DNA of 64,000 bases from Syntrophothermus lipocalidus DSM 12680 (GTDB lineage: Bacteria > Bacillota > Syntrophomonadia > Syntrophomonadales > Syntrophothermaceae): positions 310,001 through 374,000 of the forward strand of contig NC_014220.1 in NCBI RefSeq assembly GCF_000092405.1, read 5' to 3'. How positions within the stretch are numbered: the stretch's first letter is position 1; every line of letters begins with the position of its first letter. The notes under the pieces were generated by a model, which saw only the letters and a list, made by a program, of their open reading frames with translations, had not been told where the DNA came from and searched no databases. Both the position numbers and the translations under genes were made by a program. Positions 18,805 through 24,748 of the stretch are shown one piece after another.

Positions 18805-19362
18805 GTGGCAAGGAAAATGGTCACACCTGACAGCGTTTTCCGGGACACCCGAGCCGTGATGCAGGAGTTGTTAGCTGCTGGTCCTTATATTCCGGGGGCT
18901 ATCTTGGTTGTGTCCTGCAGTATCAGTCGGGTCGAAGGCCGAAGGGAGGACACGGTTGGGGATCCCGTTCTAGCCCACGCTGTGGCTAAGGCCCTGTGGC
19001 AACACAAGCCCGAAGACTTACAAATTGCCGTGCAGTGCTGTGAGCACCTCAACCGAGCCCTTATCGTCGAAAAAAGTCTGATGTTGGACAAGGACCTGGT
19101 GGAGGTAAACGTGCTGCCGATCCCGGAAGCAGGAGGGACTTTCGCCGCTATCAGTTGGGGTTACTTCCGGGATCCGGTGGTGGTGGAGTCTATTTCCGCT
19201 AACCTGGGGATAGACATCGGACTAACCATGATCGGCATGCACCTCAGGCCCGTGGCAAAGCCTATAAATCTTACCACTGAGTACGTGGGTAAAGCCAGGG
19301 TCGTAGCAGCCAGAACTAGGCCCAGGCTGATAGGAGGTGAGCGGGCTAGGTACAGACGGTAA
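18805..19362 (+). CDS. UPF0340 (DUF436, YwlG-like) family protein
   Basis: The 185-aa product matches the UPF0340 family throughout: GAILVVSCSISRVEGRR, then IAVQCCEHLNRALIVE, VNVLPIPEAGGTFA, IDIGLTMIGMHLRPVAKP and ARTRPRLIGGERARY. Length is normal. The family's biochemical function is unknown. In other Firmicutes the gene often lies next to glyA; here it sits between the double-cubane-like protein and the PfkB kinase. GTG 18805 sits too close to the SD gaggaggg, so ATG 18817 may be the true start. Confidence 0.88.
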   Translation: MARKMVTPDSVFRDTRAVMQELLAAGPYIPGAILVVSCSISRVEGRREDTVGDPVLAHAVAKALWQHKPEDLQIAVQCCEHLNRALIVEKSLMLDKDLVEVNVLPIPEAGGTFAAISWGYFRDPVVVESISANLGIDIGLTMIGMHLRPVAKPINLTTEYVGKARVVAARTRPRLIGGERARYRR

Positions 19363-19418
19363 AAAGTTAGGTGGATTAGGTGAGGACCCAAAGTCTCTAG
19401 GGGAGGAAGATAGCGAGA

Positions 19419-20360
19419 ATGTCGTCAAAGGTTGTAGGGTTAGGTACAGCCGCCATGGATGTGGTTTTGCGTTGTAATACGCTGCCCAAATCTGATGGGT
19501 TCGCTTTTGTTCATGAAGAATGTTTGACTCCCGGGGGGAGTTGTGCCAACGTTCTCACTGCTCTGTCTTTTCTCGGCGTGCATACGGCTTTGGTAGCCAA
19601 GATAGGGGATGACTCCTACGGCAGGCTCTTCCTCGAGGACCTCAAAAAGTGTGGGGTAGGTGCCGACCACGTTAAGGTAGTTGCAGGGGGAATTACTCTT
19701 CATACCTTCATCGCTGTATCCCCCGACGGGTCCAGGATAGTGTTGGCTAACCTCGGCAATACCTTGCTTTCGCTGGCAGCAGACGAAGTCGGTCCTCACA
19801 TGCTGGAAGATGCCCGCGTTTTCTACACCGATATGTTTCCCGGCAAACCGGCCTTGTCCTTAGCTCAAAGGTGTAGAGACCTGGGAATTCCTATGGTTTT
19901 CAACCTGCAGTGTCCCCCGTCCTTCATGGCTTTGTGCGGGGTGCCAAAAAGAGAGTTGGCACAAATGGTGACCCTCAGTACCCTGGTGATCAGCAACGCC
20001 GAAAACCTGCGGGAGCTGACCGGTATCGATGACATTTTCCGGGCCCTGGAGGAGGTGAAACGGTGGGGACAGCCGCCTGAGGGGGTCATATGTACTCTGG
20101 GCTCCGAGGGGGCTGCCTGGCTGTACGAAAAACAAGTGCTGAAGAAGGACGCCTTTCCGGTAAAAGCCGTCGACACTACCGGGGCTGGGGACGCATTTGC
20201 TGCCGGGCTGATATTCGCTCTTTTCTACAAGGGGCAAAGCGCTGACGAGGCCCTCGCATTTGCCAATGCCTGTGCAGCGATAAAGTGCACTCAATCCGGA
20301 CCCAGGTTGAGGGTAACGGAAAGGGATGTTCTCGAGTTCCTAAAAGGTTTCCAGTATTAA
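19419..20360 (+). CDS. PfkB family carbohydrate/nucleoside kinase
   Basis: The 313-aa ribokinase-fold product has an N-terminal PfkB signature around GGSCANVLTALSFLG (sugar binding). The C-terminal anion-hole/catalytic motif is VDTTGAGDAFAAGLIFAL, with the catalytic Asp in GAGD. In psu operons a PfkB kinase (PsuK) phosphorylates pseudouridine before PsuG acts. The presence here of a PsuG homologue and a ribose-type importer makes a nucleoside or C-nucleoside kinase the best guess. The start ATG follows the SD ggggaggaa. Confidence 0.88.
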   Translation: MSSKVVGLGTAAMDVVLRCNTLPKSDGFAFVHEECLTPGGSCANVLTALSFLGVHTALVAKIGDDSYGRLFLEDLKKCGVGADHVKVVAGGITLHTFIAVSPDGSRIVLANLGNTLLSLAADEVGPHMLEDARVFYTDMFPGKPALSLAQRCRDLGIPMVFNLQCPPSFMALCGVPKRELAQMVTLSTLVISNAENLRELTGIDDIFRALEEVKRWGQPPEGVICTLGSEGAAWLYEKQVLKKDAFPVKAVDTTGAGDAFAAGLIFALFYKGQSADEALAFANACAAIKCTQSGPRLRVTERDVLEFLKGFQY

Positions 20361-20387
20361 TAGCGCGCAGCGAGGAGGATGAAATGG

Positions 20388-21482
20388 ATGAAAATACGGG
20401 TTTTAACCGCAGTTATGCTGGTGATTGCGATGATGTTTACCTTGTGTGCAGCAGGTTGTGCGGGTAAGACGGAAACAAAAGTGGAAAAACAGACCGAGTC
20501 CAAATCACAAGTCGAAAATAAGGCCCCTGCTAAGTCTAACGCGGCATTCCAGGAAGCCGAGGCTAAACTGCTGGATTCTCTTAAACCTCTGCCCGAAAAA
20601 GGCAAGAGATACAAGTTAGCGGCTTTAGAGATTACCCTGGCTAACCCGTTCTGGGTTACTATGAAGCAGGGTTACGAAGAAGCGGCCAAAGAATACGGAG
20701 TCGACATCGACGTGCTGGCAGCCCCTAAAGAGGACGACATCAACTCCCAGCTGGACACGCTCAAAGCTTTGGTTGTCAAGGGGTACGATGCAATCGCCAT
20801 TTCTGCCATCACCCCGTTCAACCTCATTTCCGGGGTGGCGGAGGCCAACAAAAAAGGGATTCCGGTTGTCGCCGTGGGCACCAGTATAGACGAGAAAGCG
20901 GCGGCCGAGCAGGGAGCTAAAGTCGAAGCTTTCATAACCTCTGACTTTGCAGAGCAGGGACGTCTCGGAGCTCGTTTTATCGTGGAGAAGGTGAAGTCGG
21001 GTAAGGTGGCGATAATCGAAGGTTTGGCCGGAGCAGCCCAGGGAGAAGCCCGCAAGAACGGGGCCAAAGAAGTGTTTGAGAGCAGCCCCGGGATTCAACT
21101 GGTCAGCGTTCAGCCGGGTGATTGGGACCGCCAAAAGGCGTACGATTTAACGGTTAACCTGCTGCAGGCCCATCCCGACCTCAAGGGAATATTCTGTGCT
21201 AACGACGTCATGGCCCTGGGAGCGGTTGAAGCCCTAAAGGCCAAGGGCAAGAAACAGCAGGTGACGGTAGTGGGGGTAGATTTCATCGACGAAGCCAGGG
21301 AATCCATAGCTAAAGGCGAACTGGACGGTACTGTAGCCATGTCGCCATACCTTTTCGGAAAAGGTGGTGTAATCCTCATGCTCAAGGTTTTGCAGGGACA
21401 CCAGATTACAGAAGACATATACTGGACCCCCCTGGCCCTGGTCAACAAGAGCAACGTTCACACCTTTGAGGGCTGGCACTAG
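20388..21482 (+). CDS. Sugar ABC transporter substrate-binding lipoprotein (RbsB-like, periplasmic-binding family 4)
   Basis: The N-terminus has a hydrophobic signal and a lipobox-like Cys (TLCAAGCAGK), then a charged linker rich in Lys/Glu/Ser. The mature domain follows RbsB-type binding proteins: LAALEITLANPFWVTM, DGYDAIAISAIT-like (KGYDAIAISAITPFN), CANDVMALGAVEAL and VTVVGVDFIDEA. It should capture a sugar or nucleoside outside the membrane for the ATPase and permease downstream. ATG 20379 is an alternative start with an SD too close; 20388 gives better spacing to gaggagg. Confidence 0.9.
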   Translation: MKIRVLTAVMLVIAMMFTLCAAGCAGKTETKVEKQTESKSQVENKAPAKSNAAFQEAEAKLLDSLKPLPEKGKRYKLAALEITLANPFWVTMKQGYEEAAKEYGVDIDVLAAPKEDDINSQLDTLKALVVKGYDAIAISAITPFNLISGVAEANKKGIPVVAVGTSIDEKAAAEQGAKVEAFITSDFAEQGRLGARFIVEKVKSGKVAIIEGLAGAAQGEARKNGAKEVFESSPGIQLVSVQPGDWDRQKAYDLTVNLLQAHPDLKGIFCANDVMALGAVEALKAKGKKQQVTVVGVDFIDEARESIAKGELDGTVAMSPYLFGKGGVILMLKVLQGHQITEDIYWTPLALVNKSNVHTFEGWH

Positions 21483-21512
21483 GAGGCAGGGTGTAAAACG
21501 GCTGCAAGGGTC

Positions 21513-21543
21513 AAGGCCGGTTCGAGGCAACTCGGACCGGCTT
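21513..21543 (+). other. Strong intercistronic hairpin after the binding-protein gene
   Basis: AAGGCCGGT-t-CGAG-GCAA-CTCG-g-ACCGGCTT forms a long G/C-rich stem capped by a GNRA loop (GCAA), with no T run. Such hairpins often stabilise the mRNA of an abundant binding protein and lower expression of downstream genes. Confidence 0.6.
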
Positions 21544-21565
21544 GAATTCGTCGTGAGGAGCTGGT

Positions 21566-21661
21566 TTGTGGGATTTTACAGGGGTGAGCGGCGACTTTAT
21601 GCTTGACTACGCCGAGAAGTTGGGTCTTGGGACCAGGAATTACGGACTCCTGAGTGTTTGA
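21566..21661 (+). CDS. Possible 31-aa peptide between binding protein and corrinoid protein
   Basis: TTG 21566 lies five bases after the SD gaggag and opens a frame of 31 codons: MWDFTGVSGDFMLDYAEKLG then LGTRNYGLLSV. The composition looks protein-like and not repetitive. No family was recognised. It could be a leader peptide, a small subunit or the remnant of a methyltransferase tail. Confidence 0.3.
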   Translation: MWDFTGVSGDFMLDYAEKLGLGTRNYGLLSV

Positions 21662-21713
21662 AGTCTGAGAGCAGTAGCGGCGCAGCTAGGTTGCCAGCAG
21701 GGAGGGGAGTATA

Positions 21714-22376
21714 TTGAACAGCGGGAGGAAAAGTTTTGCCGAACTGATTGCCGAGGTGGTTCTCGGTATGGATATCGAAAGAACCGCGGCTCTCTGTGAG
21801 TCTTATGCTTGTTCAGGCGGGGAGGTCAGACATATTATAGATGACGGTTTGCGGCGGGGCTTGTACAGAGCGGGTTGTCTCTTTGAAAAAGGACAGTATT
21901 TCATACCCGAACTCCTGCTGTGCTGCGACGCGTTCTATGCCGGATTGGAGGTTCTAAAGCCCTACCTGCCTCAAAAGCCTTCGGAATTGAGGACGCGAAT
22001 AGTAATCGGCGTCGTCGAGCACGATGTGCACGATATAGGAAAGAATCTGGTAAAAACCATGCTGGAATGTGCGGGCCATGAAGTCATCGACCTGGGGCGG
22101 GATGTTCCCGCTCGGGCTTTTGTGAAAAAGGCCGGTGAGGTCGAGGCGGATGTAATAGCCCTTTCTACTCTGATGACTTCGACTATGTCCGGGATGAAAG
22201 AAGTCATCGATTTGCTGTGCAGAGAGGGCGCAAGGGATCGGTTCAAGGTTATAGTGGGCGGGAGCCCGGTTACGGAAAGCTATGCCAGGCAAATTGGGGC
22301 CGATGGATACGCCCCCGACGCTATGGGTGCCGTCCGGGAGGTGTCGCGTTGGGCAAAAAGACGAACCCAGGTGTGA
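21714..22376 (+). CDS. Corrinoid (B12-binding) methyl-carrier protein, MtbC/MtaC-like
   Basis: The 220-aa product has an N-terminal helical cap domain (about 1-90) and a Rossmann-like B12 domain. The DxHxxG-type cobalt-ligand motif is EHDVHDIGKN (102-111), with His106 as the lower ligand. ALSTLMTSTMSGMKEV and VIVGGSPVTESYAR are the usual later B12-domain segments. It should shuttle a methyl group to or from the UroD-fold methyltransferase of the cluster. The TTG start has the SD ggagggga. No corrinoid reductive activator (RamA/RACo) is present in the window. Confidence 0.93.
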   Translation: MNSGRKSFAELIAEVVLGMDIERTAALCESYACSGGEVRHIIDDGLRRGLYRAGCLFEKGQYFIPELLLCCDAFYAGLEVLKPYLPQKPSELRTRIVIGVVEHDVHDIGKNLVKTMLECAGHEVIDLGRDVPARAFVKKAGEVEADVIALSTLMTSTMSGMKEVIDLLCREGARDRFKVIVGGSPVTESYARQIGADGYAPDAMGAVREVSRWAKRRTQV

Positions 22377-22395
22377 TGTCGGCGAGGTGAAGAGA

Positions 22396-23130
22396 TTGAG
22401 CGGAATCCGCTTGAAAGTGAAAAACCTGCATAAGAGTTTCGGTAGCGTGAAAGCATTGGCCGGAGTTGACCTCACGGTGGAACCGGGTGAGGTTACCGCT
22501 GTTGTCGGCGACAACGGGGCTGGGAAGTCTACGTTTGTTAAGATCATATCAGGAATACTGGTTCCCGATGAAGGACGCATTATTATCGACGACCGGGTGT
22601 ATACGCATTTGACCCCTGCCCTGGCTATTCAAGAGGGAATCGCTACTGTTTACCAGGATTTAGCCTTAGTAAACTGCGGCGATGTAGCTACTAACGTATT
22701 TCTCGGCAGGGAGTTAACTAGGGGCATATTTCTAGACAGGAAAAGGATGTACAGCCGAGCGCGAAAGGTTTTGGAAGAAATGGGAATAAACCTACCAGCA
22801 GTGGACATGCTAGTCGGGCTTTTGTCCGGAGGCCAGCGGCAGGCGGTGGCCATGGCCAGAGCCGTTAACATGGGGGGCAGGCTCTTCGTTCTCGACGAGC
22901 CGACGGCAGCTTTGGGCTATAAGGAGACCTGTCTTGTGCTGGATTTGATTAGGAGGTTGCGGGACCAGGGGTATTCGGTAATTATCATAAGCCATAACCT
23001 TCACCAAGTCTTTTCTATCGCGGACAGCATCTGCGTATTCAGGCACGGGAGGGTTGTTAGTTGTACCAGCGTCAAGCACACCGACCCAGAGACGGTCGTG
23101 AAACTGATAACGGGAACGGAAACGGCGTAG
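22396..23130 (+). CDS. ABC transporter ATP-binding protein (sugar type, single domain)
   Basis: From TTG 22396, seven bases after SD gaggtga, the product is 244 aa. Walker A is GDNGAGKST, the signature LLSGGQRQAVAMARA, Walker B RLFVLDEPTAALG and the H-loop IIISHNLHQV. Unlike RbsA, which has two fused nucleotide-binding domains, it has one and would act as a homodimer. It sits between the corrinoid protein and the permease of the same importer. The longer frame upstream overlaps the corrinoid gene and is unlikely. Confidence 0.92.
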   Translation: MSGIRLKVKNLHKSFGSVKALAGVDLTVEPGEVTAVVGDNGAGKSTFVKIISGILVPDEGRIIIDDRVYTHLTPALAIQEGIATVYQDLALVNCGDVATNVFLGRELTRGIFLDRKRMYSRARKVLEEMGINLPAVDMLVGLLSGGQRQAVAMARAVNMGGRLFVLDEPTAALGYKETCLVLDLIRRLRDQGYSVIIISHNLHQVFSIADSICVFRHGRVVSCTSVKHTDPETVVKLITGTETA

Positions 23131-23141
23131 AAACCAGTAGT

Positions 23142-24104
23142 GTGGCAGTGTTGTGGCAGCGGGCCAAGGCAAATATCTCTGTGGGTACGGGAAAGTACTT
23201 CAACCAGGTGCTCTTGGTGACGGCCTTGGCGGTTCTGGCTGCTGTCCTCTCGTTAGTTTCCCCGCATTTTTGGCAGTGGGATAACGCCAAGAATATACTC
23301 GAGCAAACAGCCGTGCTTATCGTGATGTCAGTGGCTATGACTATCGTGATAGCGAGCGGGGGCATTGATCTTTCGGTAGGTGGGGTAGTGGCTCTGAGCG
23401 GGATTGTCGCCGGGCTCTGCCTTAAAGCCGGGGCAACGGTAGCGGCAGCGGTAACTTGCGCTCTGGGTTTAGGTTCCCTAGTAGGACTGCTGAACGGGAG
23501 TTTGATCTCCCTGCTCGATATTAACCCTTTTATAGTTACCCTGGGTTGCGGGTCGATTGCGCGGGGATTGGCTCTCATTTTGACCCAGGGGATCCCTATA
23601 TACGGGTTCGGATCCGGTTTTGCTTGTTTAGGGAAGGGAAACATTATGGGACTCACCGTTCCGGTTTGGCTTGCTTTGGCAGTAGCTTTGCTGGGATGGG
23701 TAGCAGCCACCCGAACGAAATTAGGGCTGTACGCTTCCGCTATGGGAGAAAACGAAGAAGCCCTGCTCCGAACTGGGGTTCCGGTGGGCTGGTACAAAAC
23801 CGGACTCTATGCCATCTGCGGAACAGCAGCGGCGCTAGTGGGTTTGGTTTTAGCATCCCGTCTTAACACTGCTGACCCTACAGTCGGCCTCGGGTATGAA
23901 CTTCAAGCGATTGCAGCCACCGTGCTCGGCGGTACCAGCATGAAAGGGGGGGCGAGCAGTATACCGGGGACCGTTATTGCTTGCCTTTTGCTAGGGGTGC
24001 TGGCGAACGGCCTAACCATCGTGAGCGTCCAGCCTTATTACCAGCAGCTTCTAATAGGTATAATTATCATAGCGGCGGTTATCGTGTCTGAGCGTAAGAA
24101 ATAG
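23142..24104 (+). CDS. Sugar ABC transporter permease (RbsC/BPD_transp_2 family)
   Basis: A hydrophobic protein with about eight to ten membrane helices and the RbsC-type cytoplasmic signature: TIVIASGGIDLSVGGVVALS near the N-terminus, GLLNGSLISLLDINPFIVTL, and AIAATVLGGTSMKGG with an EAA-like loop. It forms the membrane channel for the binding protein and ATPase of the cluster. The start is uncertain. GTG 23142 gives a typical 320 aa without overlap; TTG 23061 has an SD but would overlap the ATPase by 70 bp. Confidence 0.9.
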   Translation: MAVLWQRAKANISVGTGKYFNQVLLVTALAVLAAVLSLVSPHFWQWDNAKNILEQTAVLIVMSVAMTIVIASGGIDLSVGGVVALSGIVAGLCLKAGATVAAAVTCALGLGSLVGLLNGSLISLLDINPFIVTLGCGSIARGLALILTQGIPIYGFGSGFACLGKGNIMGLTVPVWLALAVALLGWVAATRTKLGLYASAMGENEEALLRTGVPVGWYKTGLYAICGTAAALVGLVLASRLNTADPTVGLGYELQAIAATVLGGTSMKGGASSIPGTVIACLLLGVLANGLTIVSVQPYYQQLLIGIIIIAAVIVSERKK

Positions 24105-24138
24105 TGGTGGTTCGCGGGTCGGGGGCCAAAGAGAAAGA

Positions 24139-24171
24139 AGGGCTCGGTTTCCCAGTAGTCGGAGGAGCCCT
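24139..24171 (+). other. Hairpin after the importer operon
   Basis: AGGGCTC (24139-24145) pairs with GAGCCCT (24165-24171) across a 19-base loop, 35 bp after the permease stop. There is no T run, so termination is uncertain. Confidence 0.35.
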
Positions 24172-24238
24172 CAAGAACGGTCTTAACGGTTCGCTTTAAC
24201 GCGGCATGGAATTAAATAACAAAAATGGTTTGGGATAC

Positions 24239-24267
24239 TTGATATGGCACTTTAAAAGTGCTACATT
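24239..24267 (+). promoter_or_regulatory. Promoter of riboswitch-2 transcript
   Basis: TTGATA (24239-24244), 17 bp, TACATT (24262-24267), located 80-90 bp upstream of the cobalamin aptamer core. At the equivalent place before riboswitch 1, TTGAGA (14589-14594) is followed after 17 bp by a weaker TAGTGT. Confidence 0.5.
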
Positions 24268-24299
24268 AAATCGTAGTAAGAGTAAGGAGTTGGAGGCAA

Positions 24300-24635
24300 C
24301 TAAATACAAAATACAAAGGCATCGGGTATCTTCGTTTCGGCTAGCAAGACGAAGCGAGGTTAAAAGGGAACCAGGTGAGAATCCTGGACGGTCGCGCCAC
24401 TGTGAGCGGGGAGCGACATTCCCAGTAAGCCACTGTCCGAACATGTAGCCGGTTGTGACGGAACCGGGTGCGTGCCGGATGGGAAGGCGGGAATGGAGCG
24501 AGGATCCGCGAGTCAGGAAACCTGCCCGAGGCGGTGCGTCGTCAACCTTCCGCGTGAGAGGGGGAGTGCGCTATGAGTGCATATCAGGCCTTGTGAGTTT
24601 TAACCTCACTTCTTTCAGTGGAAGTGGGGTTTTTT
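24300..24635 (+). promoter_or_regulatory. Cobalamin riboswitch 2 with terminator
   Basis: All B12-element parts are present: GGGAACCAGGTGAGAATCC, GCGCCACTGT, GGATGGGAAGG and the B12 box GAGTCAGGAAACCTGCC (24510-24526). The peripheral hairpin CTTCGT...ACGAAG precedes the core. A terminator CCTCACTTC/GGAAGTGGGG-T6 (24604-24635) closes the expression platform. From 24358 to 24526 it matches riboswitch 1 with 7 substitutions in 169 bp and no gaps. It lies 110 bp upstream of the SLH/DUF4430/ECF cluster and should shut that cluster off when cobalamin is plentiful. Confidence 0.96.
24604..24635 (+). terminator. Riboswitch-2 intrinsic terminator
   Basis: CCTCACTTC-tttcagt-GGAAGTGGGG followed by six T. 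Confidence 0.87.
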
Positions 24636-24748
24636 AATTGGTGTTTGGTTTGGTAGGGTAGCTACGGATCAACGCTCGATGATTGATTTTCAGAGATGGG
24701 CGTTGATGCCATTGTAGTAAAGAAATGGTTGAGGGAGGGTTAGAATTC

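Noticed and set aside
23072-23797. Long minus-strand frame of 241 aa
   Set aside because: A shadow of the permease gene: Ser/Thr/Pro/Arg-rich composition and no motifs.
24206-24637. Open frames across riboswitch 2
   Set aside because: They cover the aptamer and terminator; the RNA explanation is sufficient.
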